Assembly (NCBI GenBank): GCA_030445275.1
Contig: JAUCSE010000008.1
Span: 1-64,000, forward strand
DNA: 64,000 nucleotides
Reading direction: 5' to 3'
Source of the DNA: Mucilaginibacter sp.
GTDB taxonomy: Bacteria > Bacteroidota > Bacteroidia > Sphingobacteriales > Sphingobacteriaceae
The first letter of the stretch is position 1. The number at the start of each line of letters is the position of its first letter. The notes beneath the pieces were generated by a model, which searched no databases, was not told the origin of the DNA, and worked only from the letters and a program-made list of their open reading frames with translations. The translations under genes and the position numbers were made by a program. Shown here piece after piece: positions 27,037-35,115 of this stretch.

Positions 27037-27080
27037 AACACAAAGAGCACAAAGTATAAAACCTTTGTGCTCTTTGTGTT
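27037..27080. terminator. 18-bp perfect hairpin between convergent genes
   Basis: AACACAAAGAGCACAAAG is followed after eight bases by its exact complement. It lies between the fucosidase and the convergent DinB gene. There is no long T run, so termination would be weak; it may instead be a dispersed intergenic repeat (the CACAAAG wording is common between Bacteroidetes genes, from general knowledge). Confidence 0.6.
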
Positions 27081-27124
27081 AATTGGACTTTTAATTCTTA
27101 GTGTACTCTGTGGTTAATAGCAAA

Positions 27125-27643
27125 CTATACTTCCGCTTCACTCTTTACAAAATCCATCTCATCAGCACTTGGTCCGTAACTACCTGGTATAGGTATATTT
27201 AGCAGGCGTAAATACACACCCAGTTGTGCACGGTGATGAATAATTTGCGATAATGACATAAGTATCACTTCGCTTTTGGTTCTCTTACTATAAATTATAT
27301 CGCCGCTTCTTAAAGTCCATATCTCGTCAAGCTTGGCTTCGTTGGCAGGTATCAATTGCGAGCGCCCGTCAATAAGCGATCTTTCAAATACCTCCATTAG
27401 CTCGCTGGTATTATCCACGTTCTTTTGCGCATAGGCATTGTTTTCAAAATCAAGCTCATCAGTAGTCAAAGTCATAGTGATCCAGGTTGGCAGTTCGGCA
27501 ATATGTGTTGCCAGACGACGGATGTCCATGCTTTTTGGGTGCGGTTGCCAATCGTATTTGTCGTTTGGCACACGCTCTAACATTTTACGGGTTGTTATTG
27601 ACTCCTCGTTCAGTTGTTTCAGAAAAAATTCAATTAGTGACAT
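27125..27643 (-). CDS. DinB family protein
   Basis: 172 residues; a four-helix-bundle DinB/YfiT-type protein. The sequence shows EESITTRKMLERVPNDKYDWQPHPKSM, then AELPTWI and a late HHRAQLGVYLRLL, giving the His residues (H in THIAELP and HHRAQL) that bind metal in this superfamily. Roles in the family include thiol-dependent transfer reactions; the substrate is unknown. Shares a divergent gap with the acyl-CoA dehydrogenase. Confidence 0.88.
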   Translation of the reverse strand: MSLIEFFLKQLNEESITTRKMLERVPNDKYDWQPHPKSMDIRRLATHIAELPTWITMTLTTDELDFENNAYAQKNVDNTSELMEVFERSLIDGRSQLIPANEAKLDEIWTLRSGDIIYSKRTKSEVILMSLSQIIHHRAQLGVYLRLLNIPIPGSYGPSADEMDFVKSEAEV

Positions 27644-27734
27644 GATGTTGTTGTTTTTGGTTTGTAATTCAAAATAACAACCCGATAGTGACAGCCCTAT
27701 GTCAGCAGAAAAAAATAAATTAAAAAATATTTTT

Positions 27735-27758
27735 ATTTACTATGCATGCATAGTAAAT
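27735..27758. promoter_or_regulatory. Perfect 24-bp palindrome, candidate operator
   Basis: Half-site ATTTACTATGCA followed directly by its complement. It lies 92 bases before DinB (minus) and 136 bases before the acyl-CoA dehydrogenase ATG (plus). A spacer-free palindrome of this length in a divergent gap is what a TetR- or MarR-like dimer would bind. Which protein binds is unknown. Confidence 0.55.
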
Positions 27759-27893
27759 TAGCCTATTATATTTTAAACCCATTATTTATACTAAATACCG
27801 TTTTGTTATTGATTTTTATGGTATTTATGCCTAAATCAAATAGAGGAATTAATGGTTAGTTTTACTGAAATCAATTATAATACGAACAAAAAA

Positions 27894-29066
27894 ATGGATC
27901 ATATATTAACAGATAGCCCTACGGGCTATGACTTTTCTGTAAGCGATAATCAAAAAATGATAGGCCAAATGGCAAAGGATTTTGCCGAAAAATACATCAG
28001 GCCAAATGTAATGCGATGGGACGAAGAGCAGTTTTTCCCGATAGACCTTTTTAAACAATTAGGCGAAACCGGCATGATGGGCGTATTGGTCCCTGAAGAA
28101 TACGGAGGATCGGGCTTTGGCTATGCCGAGTATGTTACCGTTATTGTTGAGATAGCTAAAGTTTGCGGATCAATAGGTTTATCAGTTGCGGCGCATAACT
28201 CTTTATGTACAGGGCATATTCTGGCGTTTGCAAATGACGAGCAAAAACAAAGATGGTTACCCAAATTGGCTACCGCCGAATGGCTGGGGGCATGGGGGTT
28301 AACCGAAGCCAACACCGGATCTGACGCGATGGGCATGAATACTACAGCGGTATTGGATGGCGACCATTATATTGTGAATGGTTCAAAAAACTGGATCACT
28401 CACGGTAAATCTGGCGATATAGCGGTGGTAATGGTGCGTACCGGTAGCAAAGGCGATTCAAAAGGAATATCGACAATTGTTATTGAAAGAGGCACGCCAG
28501 GTTTTAACGCCGGTAAAAAGGAGAATAAACTGGGCATGCGCGCATCAGAAACCACCGAAATGATATTTGATAACTGTCGTGTACCTAAAGAGAATTTATT
28601 AGGTGCAGAAGGAGATGGTTTTAAACAAGCCATGAAAGTGCTTGATGGCGGACGGATATCAATAGCGGCTTTATCATTAGGTATTGCAAAAGGCGCATTT
28701 GAAGCTGCTGTAGCCTACTCAAAGGAGCGCCATCAGTTTGGGCAGCCCATTAGCAATTTCCAGGGTATTGCATTTAAGCTGGCAGATATGGCTACTGAAA
28801 TAGAAGCTGCCGAACTCCTGATAATGCAAGCCGCCGATTTAAAGCATCGCCATTTGCCGGTAACTAAGCAATCGGCTATGGCAAAATATTTTGCATCGGA
28901 AGTGGCCGTACGTGCTGCTAATGAGGCTGTGCAAATATTTGGTGGATACGGCTATACAAAAGATTTCCCGGTAGAGAAATTTTACCGTGATGCCAAGCTT
29001 TGCACAATAGGCGAAGGGACATCAGAAATACAGAAAATAGTGATAAGCAGGGAAGTGCTGCGGTAG
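27894..29066 (+). CDS. Acyl-CoA dehydrogenase
   Basis: 390 residues from the ATG at 27894 (an in-frame ATG 14 codons upstream gives an N-terminus with no family match). FAD-dependent; oxidises an acyl-CoA to the trans-2-enoyl-CoA. Visible: WGLTEANTGSDAMG and NWITHG (FAD/substrate contacts), ERHQFGQPISNFQ, QIFGGYGYTKDFPVEKFYRDAKL and IGEGTSEIQKIVISREVL, with the Glu in GEGTSEIQ region as expected catalytic base. Short/branched-chain type by size and motifs; exact chain length is unknown. Followed by a terminator-like stem. Confidence 0.93.
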   Translation: MDHILTDSPTGYDFSVSDNQKMIGQMAKDFAEKYIRPNVMRWDEEQFFPIDLFKQLGETGMMGVLVPEEYGGSGFGYAEYVTVIVEIAKVCGSIGLSVAAHNSLCTGHILAFANDEQKQRWLPKLATAEWLGAWGLTEANTGSDAMGMNTTAVLDGDHYIVNGSKNWITHGKSGDIAVVMVRTGSKGDSKGISTIVIERGTPGFNAGKKENKLGMRASETTEMIFDNCRVPKENLLGAEGDGFKQAMKVLDGGRISIAALSLGIAKGAFEAAVAYSKERHQFGQPISNFQGIAFKLADMATEIEAAELLIMQAADLKHRHLPVTKQSAMAKYFASEVAVRAANEAVQIFGGYGYTKDFPVEKFYRDAKLCTIGEGTSEIQKIVISREVLR

Positions 29067-29098
29067 CGTTTGATTATAGTTTTCGAATAATAAGAAAG

Positions 29099-29128
29099 TC
29101 TGCAGCTTAACGGTTGCGGATTTTTTTT
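29099..29128 (+). terminator. Terminator after acyl-CoA dehydrogenase
   Basis: TCTGCAGC, five-base loop, GGTTGCGGA (with G-T pairs) then eight T. Confidence 0.65.
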
Positions 29129-29139
29129 ATATTTATTGA

Positions 29140-30006
29140 ATGAGATGGTTACTTATTTTTATAATGATTTGCGTTAGTCACCTGAGCTTCTCACAAGTTG
29201 CCTCTTCCTTCGCAACCGGCCTTAAGTTTGACCAACGATACACTAAATGTGAGCGCAAATGGGTGGTAATACCGAAAGCTGATACAGCTAAAAATTACGT
29301 TTACGGCTATATTTATATTGAACACCAAGTGTTTTTTATGTTTGATTTGCGGGGGGCATTTTCAATTGGCCCAGGGGGGAGATATGTTAAGGATACAACC
29401 CTTTATAAAAATATAGGCAATCTTAAATATAGGATTGAGCGAAACTGGCATCCGGTTGCATTGCTTCCGGCATCGCATTTCAAAGAGCTTGATCTACAGC
29501 CGGAACCTTCATGGGTAAAAACTTATTACGTTTACCGGGATACCGCCCGATATAATTATCTAATGGGGAGGACATATAATGATCTTAACGAATATGAAAT
29601 TGCTTTAACCTATCTTGAAATGGCCCGTGGCGTTAATCCATTTACAGTTAGTGTTGCCCTGCAAATGGCTTATGCATACAATATGCTAAGCAGGTTTAAT
29701 GAAGCCATTGCCATGCTTCAACCCGCTATAAAAGAAAAGCCGGACGATGTTCGTTTGCAAACGAAATTGGGCGATGTATATTTTAAATTAAAAGATTACG
29801 ATAACGCCCTGAGTATTTATTTGAATGCAGTAAATTTATTTACATATGAAAGATCAGAGGCTAAAGGAGAAGTGGCTTTTAACATAGCCAATATCTTTCA
29901 ATTGCAAGAAAAGCAACATGGGTACAAAATATGGATGCTCAAGGCAAAGAATTTTACACCGGAAACGTCGTATCTCTATAAAAAGATTGAACATGCAGGC
30001 TTCTAA
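29140..30006 (+). CDS. Secreted TPR-repeat protein, function unknown
   Basis: 288 residues with signal peptide MRWLLIFIMICVSHLSFSQ. The first 130 residues are a beta-rich domain I do not recognise. From about residue 140 come TPR repeats (YNLMGRTYNDLNEYEIALTY starts the first; then ALQMAYAYNMLSRFNEAIAM and TKLGDVYFKLKDYDNALSIY), which mediate protein contacts. It starts only 12 bases after a terminator T run, so the promoter must overlap that region. No pathway is suggested by neighbours. Confidence 0.75.
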   Translation: MRWLLIFIMICVSHLSFSQVASSFATGLKFDQRYTKCERKWVVIPKADTAKNYVYGYIYIEHQVFFMFDLRGAFSIGPGGRYVKDTTLYKNIGNLKYRIERNWHPVALLPASHFKELDLQPEPSWVKTYYVYRDTARYNYLMGRTYNDLNEYEIALTYLEMARGVNPFTVSVALQMAYAYNMLSRFNEAIAMLQPAIKEKPDDVRLQTKLGDVYFKLKDYDNALSIYLNAVNLFTYERSEAKGEVAFNIANIFQLQEKQHGYKIWMLKAKNFTPETSYLYKKIEHAGF

Positions 30007-30010
30007 CAAA

Positions 30011-30043
30011 AAAGCAGGCGTGACCTTGCGCTATACCTGCTTT
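30011..30043 (+). terminator. Terminator-like stem after the TPR gene
   Basis: AAAGCAGG and CCTGCTTT with a 17-base loop, then TCATTTAA. The T run is weak. Confidence 0.45.
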
Positions 30044-30146
30044 CATTTAATCTTAACTAACTATTAATTGACCGATTTACATTCAGTTAATTAAGCATAT
30101 AACTGTAAAATATATTATAGTTATTATATTAGAAATTAATATTCCA

Positions 30147-30398
30147 TTATGGAGTAATTTTTACCGGTATGGGTGATACGTAATATAATGCGCCTCTTTC
30201 AACGTTTTTAATATTCACATCCATCGTTTCGTTCATTTTATTAATGTTCACGTTTATGCTGCCATCGGGGTTTACAGGCAGGGTCACATACTTTTTATTA
30301 TCGGCCATGGCAGGGGTGATGCTGTTTTTAATTAGATTAAGGGTTAGGGCAACTGCAATAATGGTAAGAATAACTTTGGTATACAGGTCAGTTTTCAT
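30147..30398 (-). CDS. Hypothetical small exported or anchored protein (83 aa)
   Basis: MKTDLYTKVILTIIAVALTLNLIKN is a signal anchor. The mature part is short, with TLPVNPDGSINVNINK and a proline-rich end. In Bacteroidetes, small proteins of this sort are annotated only as hypothetical. The start has a basic N-terminus and a normal helix, which supports a real gene. It sits downstream of the tRNA terminator on the same strand. Confidence 0.6.
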   Translation of the reverse strand: MKTDLYTKVILTIIAVALTLNLIKNSITPAMADNKKYVTLPVNPDGSINVNINKMNETMDVNIKNVERGALYYVSPIPVKITP

Positions 30399-30456
30399 GA
30401 TTGTTGGTTGGGTTTAATGAGTTGAAGATAATAAACCAGCTATTAAAAGAGGCATA

Positions 30457-30492
30457 AATAAAAAAATCCCCTCATGGGTGATGAAGGGATTT
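30457..30492 (-). terminator. Intrinsic terminator of the tRNA gene
   Basis: On the minus strand AAATCCCTTCAT, loop CACCC, ATGAGGGGATTT (12 bp, one G-T pair), followed by TTTTATT. It begins two bases after the tRNA's discriminator base. Confidence 0.85.
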
Positions 30493-30493
30493 G

Positions 30494-30565
30494 AGCGAAA
30501 GACGAGATTCGAACTCGCGACCCCGACCTTGCAAGGTCGTGCTCTACCAACTGAGCTACTTTCGC
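30494..30565 (-). tRNA. tRNA-Gly-like with six-base anticodon loop
   Basis: Minus strand: acceptor GCGAAAG/CTTTCGC, D arm GCTC..GAGC, T arm GCGAG-TTCGAAT-CTCGT, discriminator T, no encoded CCA. The body and U73 fit tRNA-Gly(GCC). The anticodon arm is CGACC-TTGCAA-GGTCG: a perfect stem but a six-base loop, one C shorter than the TTGCCAA expected for Gly(GCC). With the deletion the anticodon is uncertain (GC- or GCA). An exact -7 box and a strong terminator flank it, so it is probably transcribed. Automatic callers may label it Ala, Cys or undetermined. A one-base sequencing error is possible. Confidence 0.85.
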
Positions 30566-30575
30566 GTTGGGGCGG

Positions 30576-30583
30576 CAAAAGTA
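30576..30583 (-). promoter_or_regulatory. -7 box of the tRNA gene
   Basis: Minus strand TACTTTTG, an exact TAnnTTTG, 11 bases before the tRNA 5' end. Confidence 0.5.
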
Positions 30584-30599
30584 TAATTTTTACTGAATT

Positions 30600-31170
30600 G
30601 AAGAAAATTTAATTGGAAAAGCTGGGTAGCACCTACGGTGCAAAGGCTTTGGGCACTCGATTCTACAAAGCGGCAGCCCCGATAGGGCAGAAGATTTACC
30701 CATATAAACCCGATTGTAGCGGATACCGGCCCTGCGGCTAAGGCCTGTGCAGTATGAGCGAAAAGCGGGCTGGCAGGAGATATTAGCAGTAATAACGCTT
30801 TTCAGTTAGTTTACTACGTTACCAAGGGTAAGAAGTGTTCACGTTCACGGTGGTGAACATCCGTGAACATGAACAAATAGCTGATAATCAGTAGTTAATA
30901 AATTCAACTACTGGCAAAATATCGTCACCGTTTTCTTTGGTATAATTACTACGCAGAGACCAAGATCATATTCAATTCAAGGACGAGTTTTTTATCGCCT
31001 CTTTAAGTTTCTCTACAAAAGTTTCTCTACATAGAGGCAGACCCGATGGGGTAGCCTCATACCAGATTCCTTGCTATCACTCAGGTTGACAAGACTATGA
31101 GCTTAATCCCCACTTTCCGCCCGCTCACCCCACCTAATCAACCTATTACAAAATCTTTTTCATACAAGCC
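30600..31170. other. Gene-free region with repeat-like segments
   Basis: No convincing gene is present between the tRNA and rpsL promoter. GGTAGCACCTACGGTGC (about 30625-30641) contains the self-pairing GCACCTACGGTGC, and GCAGCCCCGATAGGGC (about 30672) is a second short palindrome. The block up to about 30790 has the look of dispersed intergenic repeats of Bacteroidetes (from memory, not searched). The remainder, apart from the hairpin at 30836, shows nothing I can identify. Confidence 0.4.
30836..30875. repeat. TGTTCACG double hairpin
   Basis: TGTTCACGTTCACGG and CCGTGAACATGAACA pair at 14 of 15 positions around a ten-base loop that itself holds GTGAAC. Each arm is a tandem of GTTCACG-like heptamers. 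Same design as the GTTCCGC element at 20010. Role unknown. Confidence 0.7.
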
Positions 31171-31171
31171 C

Positions 31172-31201
31172 TTGAAAATCAAAAAATAGTGCCTACCTTT
31201 G
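31172..31201 (+). promoter_or_regulatory. Promoter of the str operon
   Basis: TTG at 31172-31174, 19 bases, then TACCTTTG at 31194-31201. This is an excellent fit to the Bacteroidetes -33/-7 pattern (TTTG, 19-21 bases, TAnnTTTG), 45 bases before the rpsL ATG. Confidence 0.8.
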
Positions 31202-31246
31202 CAGTCCTTAAAATAAGGATAAAACTGTAAATACAAAAAGGAAAAA

Positions 31247-31660
31247 ATGCCTACTATTCAGCAATTAGTTAGAAAAGGTAGAGTAGCTCTGGTTGACAAG
31301 AGTAAGTCACCAGCGTTGGACAGCTGTCCACAGCGAAGAGGAGTATGCACCCGTGTGTATACCACTACCCCTAAAAAACCAAACTCAGCAATGCGTAAAG
31401 TTGCCCGTGTGCGCTTAACCAACGGAAAAGAAGTAAATGCTTACATCCCTGGTGAAGGTCACAACTTGCAAGAACACTCTATTGTTTTAATTCGTGGTGG
31501 TCGTGTTAAGGATTTACCAGGTGTACGTTACCACATCATCCGTGGTGCATTAGATACATCAGGTGTAGCCGGCAGGAACCAACGTCGTTCTAAATATGGT
31601 ACTAAACGCCCTAAACCAGGACAAGCTGCTGCAGCCCCTGCAAAAGGTAAAAAGAAATAA
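31247..31660 (+). CDS. rpsL: 30S ribosomal protein S12
   Basis: 137 residues. Binds 16S rRNA at the decoding centre. [28 protein letters not shown] and [13 protein letters not shown] are family hallmarks; both lysines tied to streptomycin response in other bacteria (in PKKPNS and RVKDL) are the wild-type residue. A basic, alanine-rich tail (about 120-137) extends beyond the E. coli protein. First gene of rpsL-rpsG-fusA-rpsJ. Confidence 0.98.
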   Translation: MPTIQQLVRKGRVALVDKSKSPALDSCPQRRGVCTRVYTTTPKKPNSAMRKVARVRLTNGKEVNAYIPGEGHNLQEHSIVLIRGGRVKDLPGVRYHIIRGALDTSGVAGRNQRRSKYGTKRPKPGQAAAAPAKGKKK

Positions 31661-31662
31661 TT

Positions 31663-31669
31663 AAGGAGG
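31663..31669 (+). promoter_or_regulatory. Strong Shine-Dalgarno sequence before rpsG
   Basis: AAGGAGG ends ten bases before the rpsG ATG. Bacteroidetes rarely use this sequence, and other starts in the window mostly lack it. Confidence 0.75.
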
Positions 31670-31679
31670 ATAGATAGCA

Positions 31680-32147
31680 ATGAGAAAGTCAAAACCAAAA
31701 AAGAGAATTATCCTTCCTGATCCAAGGTTCAATGATACCCTGGTAACAAGGTTCGTAAATAACATGATGTATGATGGTAAAAAATCTACCGCATACGCTA
31801 TATTCTACAACGCAGTTGATATTGTTGAAAAGAAAACCAGCGAAAGCGGTTTAGAAACCTGGAAAAAGGCTTTAAACAATGTAATGCCTGCGGTTGAAGT
31901 TAAAAGCCGCCGTGTAGGTGGCGCTAACTTCCAGGTTCCTACAGAAGTTCGTCCGGAGCGTAAAATAGCTTTAGGTATGAAATGGCTGATCAGCTATGCT
32001 CGTCGTCGTGGTGAAAAAACCATGATGGAGAAATTAGCCGGCGAAATCATATCAGCAGCTAAAGGCGAAGGTGCAGCAGTGAAGAAAAAAGAAGATACGC
32101 ATAAAATGGCTGAAGCCAACAAAGCGTTCTCACACTTTAGATTTTAA
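31680..32147 (+). CDS. rpsG: 30S ribosomal protein S7
   Basis: 155 residues, the normal length. Primary 16S rRNA-binding protein that organises the head of the small subunit and touches the E site. [45 protein letters not shown] and [20 protein letters not shown] are typical. It starts 19 bases after rpsL and is preceded by a clear Shine-Dalgarno sequence. Confidence 0.98.
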   Translation: MRKSKPKKRIILPDPRFNDTLVTRFVNNMMYDGKKSTAYAIFYNAVDIVEKKTSESGLETWKKALNNVMPAVEVKSRRVGGANFQVPTEVRPERKIALGMKWLISYARRRGEKTMMEKLAGEIISAAKGEGAAVKKKEDTHKMAEANKAFSHFRF

Positions 32148-32332
32148 TTAGTGAATTATTGATTTAGTGAATTATTGATTTGGTAACATTATACTAATCA
32201 ATAATTCATTATTTCACCAATTCATTTAATAAAATTAGCGAATGACTGAATTAGGGAATAACTGAATGAATAAGGTAACTTTTAAATTCGTTTCACTCAC
32301 TAATTCACTAATTCAACAACTCAACAATTAAT
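32148..32332. repeat. AT-rich GAATTATTGA-type repeats between rpsG and fusA
   Basis: The spacer is made of variants of AGTGAATTATTGATT and their complements (AATCAATAATTCA, CACTAATTCACTAATTC), able to fold into one or more long AU-rich hairpins. The same wording recurs on the other side of fusA and between rpsK and rpsM. Its effect on operon expression is unknown. Confidence 0.7.
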
Positions 32333-34444
32333 ATGTCAAGAGATCTAAGATATACAAGAAACATAGGTATTGCCGCCCACATTGATGCCGGTAAAACTAC
32401 TACTACGGAGCGTATCCTTTATTACTCGGGCGTAAGCCATAAAATTGGTGAAGTGCACGAAGGTGCTGCAACAATGGACTGGATGGCGCAGGAGCAGGAA
32501 CGTGGTATTACTATTACATCTGCAGCTACAACTGTAGATTGGAACTACAGAGGCCAAAAATATCATATCAACATTATTGATACACCTGGGCACGTGGATT
32601 TTACCGTTGAGGTAAACCGCTCACTGCGTGTATTAGATGGTTTAGTATTCCTTTTTAGCGCGGTTGATGGTGTTGAGCCACAATCTGAAACTAACTGGAG
32701 ACTTGCTAACAATTATAACGTTGCCCGTATAGGTTTCGTTAATAAAATGGACCGTTCTGGTGCCGACTTTTTAAATGTTGTAAAACAGGTAAAAAGCATG
32801 TTAGGCAGCAACGCTGTTCCTTTACAGTTACCAATTGGTGCTGAAGAGAAATTTACAGGTGTTGTTGATTTAATTAACTGGAGAGGTATTGTTTGGAATG
32901 AGCATGATAAAGGTATGACCTTTACCGAAGTGCCTATTCCTGAGGATATGATTGAGGAAGCAACCGAGTGGAGAGAAAAATTATTGGAATCAGTAGCTGA
33001 GTATGACGAAAGCCTGATGGAGAAATTTTTTGATGCTCCTGAAACAATCACTGAGCGCGAAGTATTAGATGCTTTACGTAAAGCTGTTTTAGATGCTAAA
33101 ATTGTTCCTATGGTTTGCGGTTCATCTTTCAAAAACAAAGGTGTACAAACCATGCTTGATTATGTGATGGAATTATTGCCATCGCCAATGGATGTTGAAG
33201 GTATTATAGGTCATAACCCTGATACTGGCGAAGAAATCTTGCGTAAACCATCAGAAAAAGAGCCATTTGCAGCATTAGCTTTTAAAATTGCTACCGATCC
33301 TTTCGTGGGTCGTTTGTGCTTTATCCGCGTATACTCAGGTAATTTAGAGGCTGGTTCATATGTACATAACATGCGTTCTGACAACAAAGAGCGTATCTCC
33401 CGTATATTCCAGATGCATGCTAACAAGCAAAACCCAATCCCTAACGTAGGTGCTGGTGATATTGCTGCGGTAGTAGGCTTTAAAGATATCAAAACAGGTG
33501 ATACCCTTTGCGATGAGAAACACCCGATCATTCTGGAGTCAATGAACTTCCCTGAGCCGGTTATCGGTTTAGCTATTGAGCCTAAAACACAGGCCGACGT
33601 AGATAAATTAGGTATAGCTTTAGGTAAATTATCTGAAGAAGATCCAACCTTCCACGTAAAATCAGACGAAGAAACCGGTCAAACTGTAATTTCAGGTATG
33701 GGCGAGCTTCACCTTGATATCATCATGGACCGCTTAAAACGTGAGTTTAAAGTAGAGGTTAACCAAGGTGCACCACAAGTAGCTTACAAAGAATCTATCA
33801 CAGGTACTATACAACACCGTGAAACTTACAAGAAACAAACCGGTGGTCGTGGTAAATTTGCTGATATACAGGTTATATTATCACCAAATGACGAAGGTCA
33901 GGAAGGTTTACAGTTTGTGAACGAAATTAGCGGTGGTTCAATCCCTCGTGAGTTTATTCCATCTGTTGAAAAAGGCTTCAAAGCGTCAATGGATAACGGT
34001 GTATTGGCCGGCTTCCCATTAACCAGCTTAAAAGTAAGGTTAATTGATGGTTCATTCCACGCGGTCGATTCAGATGCGCTATCTTTCGAGTTAGCTGCAA
34101 AAATGGCTTATCGTGAGGCATTGCCAAAATGTAAACCAGTATTGCTTGAGCCAATCATGAAAATCGAGATCCTTACCCCTGAAGAAAACATGGGTGATGT
34201 AATCGGTGATATGAACCGTCGCCGTGGCCAGCTTTTAGGTATGGATTCACGTGCGGGTGCACAGGTTATTAAAGCAACTGTACCACTTTCAGAAATGTTT
34301 GGTTATGTAACTCAGTTACGTACCATCACTTCAGGTCGTGCTACTTCAACCATGGAGTTTGATCACTATGCTGAAGCGCCACGTAACGTACAGGACGAAG
34401 TAATAGCTAAAGTAAAAGGCAAAAAAGCCGCTGCTAATGCGTAA
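32333..34444 (+). CDS. fusA: Elongation factor G
   Basis: 703 residues. Translational GTPase that moves tRNA and mRNA through the ribosome. G1 [16 protein letters not shown]2 region [11 protein letters not shown]3 DTPGHVDF and G4 NKMDRSGAD are intact; domains II to V follow in normal order ([32 protein letters not shown]). Ends KKAAANA. Separated from rpsG by a 185-base repeat-rich spacer. Confidence 0.98.
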   Translation: MSRDLRYTRNIGIAAHIDAGKTTTTERILYYSGVSHKIGEVHEGAATMDWMAQEQERGITITSAATTVDWNYRGQKYHINIIDTPGHVDFTVEVNRSLRVLDGLVFLFSAVDGVEPQSETNWRLANNYNVARIGFVNKMDRSGADFLNVVKQVKSMLGSNAVPLQLPIGAEEKFTGVVDLINWRGIVWNEHDKGMTFTEVPIPEDMIEEATEWREKLLESVAEYDESLMEKFFDAPETITEREVLDALRKAVLDAKIVPMVCGSSFKNKGVQTMLDYVMELLPSPMDVEGIIGHNPDTGEEILRKPSEKEPFAALAFKIATDPFVGRLCFIRVYSGNLEAGSYVHNMRSDNKERISRIFQMHANKQNPIPNVGAGDIAAVVGFKDIKTGDTLCDEKHPIILESMNFPEPVIGLAIEPKTQADVDKLGIALGKLSEEDPTFHVKSDEETGQTVISGMGELHLDIIMDRLKREFKVEVNQGAPQVAYKESITGTIQHRETYKKQTGGRGKFADIQVILSPNDEGQEGLQFVNEISGGSIPREFIPSVEKGFKASMDNGVLAGFPLTSLKVRLIDGSFHAVDSDALSFELAAKMAYREALPKCKPVLLEPIMKIEILTPEENMGDVIGDMNRRRGQLLGMDSRAGAQVIKATVPLSEMFGYVTQLRTITSGRATSTMEFDHYAEAPRNVQDEVIAKVKGKKAAANA

Positions 34445-34575
34445 ATAGTTTTGAATTATTGAATTAGTGATTGAGTGAATTAAATCACAAGAAAGCTAAT
34501 TCAGTAATTCAATAAATCAATAATTCAACAATTGCCCTAATAAATAGCTCTTAGGGTGGTTAAAATTAAAACAAC
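34445..34575. repeat. AT-rich GAATTA-type repeats between fusA and rpsJ
   Basis: TTGAATTATTGAATTAGTGA is mirrored by TCAGTAATTCAATAAATCA and AATAATTCAACAATT, forming an AU-rich hairpin of the type seen before fusA. It is followed by GCTCTTAGGGTGG and the rpsJ start. No T-run terminator is visible. Confidence 0.65.
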
Positions 34576-34881
34576 ATGAGCCAAAGAATCAGGATCAAAT
34601 TAAAATCTTACGATTACAACCTGGTAGATAAATCTGCCGAGAAGATCGTAAAAACAGTAAAGCCAACAGGCGCTGTAGTTAGCGGACCACTTCCGTTACC
34701 AACCGAAAAGAAAATTTTCACTGTATTACGTTCACCACACGTAAACAAAAAGGCACGTGAGCAATTTCAATTATGCTCATACAAGCGTTTATTAGACATT
34801 TACAGCTCTAATTCAAAAACTGTAGATGCCCTGATGAAACTTGAATTGCCTAGCGGTGTTGAAGTAGAAATCAAAGTTTGA
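34576..34881 (+). CDS. rpsJ: 30S ribosomal protein S10
   Basis: 101 residues. Component of the small-subunit head, and of NusB-S10 antitermination in many bacteria. [53 protein letters not shown] are typical. Here it is the last gene of the str operon and is closed by a terminator. The rplC and following S10-cluster genes, which usually come next, do not follow it. Confidence 0.98.
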   Translation: MSQRIRIKLKSYDYNLVDKSAEKIVKTVKPTGAVVSGPLPLPTEKKIFTVLRSPHVNKKAREQFQLCSYKRLLDIYSSNSKTVDALMKLELPSGVEVEIKV

Positions 34882-34917
34882 TAGATGCCCGGCCCACTGA
34901 AAGGTGTGGGACAACAT

Positions 34918-34956
34918 AAAAAAAGACCATCCTATAATCGGATGGTCTTTTTTGTT
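34918..34956 (+). terminator. Terminator of the str operon
   Basis: AAAAGACCATCC, loop TATAATC, GGATGGTCTTTTTTGTTT: a 12-bp stem with T run, 37 bases after rpsJ. Confidence 0.9.
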
Positions 34957-34966
34957 TAACATCTCC

Positions 34967-35058
34967 CCGCGCGTCATTACGAGGTACGAAGCAATCCCTA
35001 ACTGTACAGAGCGGCTCTGCATATCGGGGGTTGCTTCGTACCTCGCAATGGCGCGCGG
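34967..35058. repeat. Dispersed TCATTGCGAG palindrome, copy C
   Basis: Arms CCGCGCGTCATTACGAGG and CCTCGCAATGGCGCGCGG, then inner arms TACGAAGCAA and TTGCTTCGTA, and a central GAGCGGCTC hairpin. Sits between the str terminator and the thioredoxin gene. Confidence 0.85.
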
Positions 35059-35115
35059 AATAAGTTTATCATTTCAGACGATTTACAACCTCCATTCCAT
35101 CACGTAAAAGCTTTT

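Noticed and set aside
30494..30565. Calling the tRNA Ala(TGC) or Cys(GCA)
   Set aside because: The body, T arm and U73 fit Gly(GCC); Ala needs the G3-U70 pair and A73, and the loop is one base short for any standard reading.
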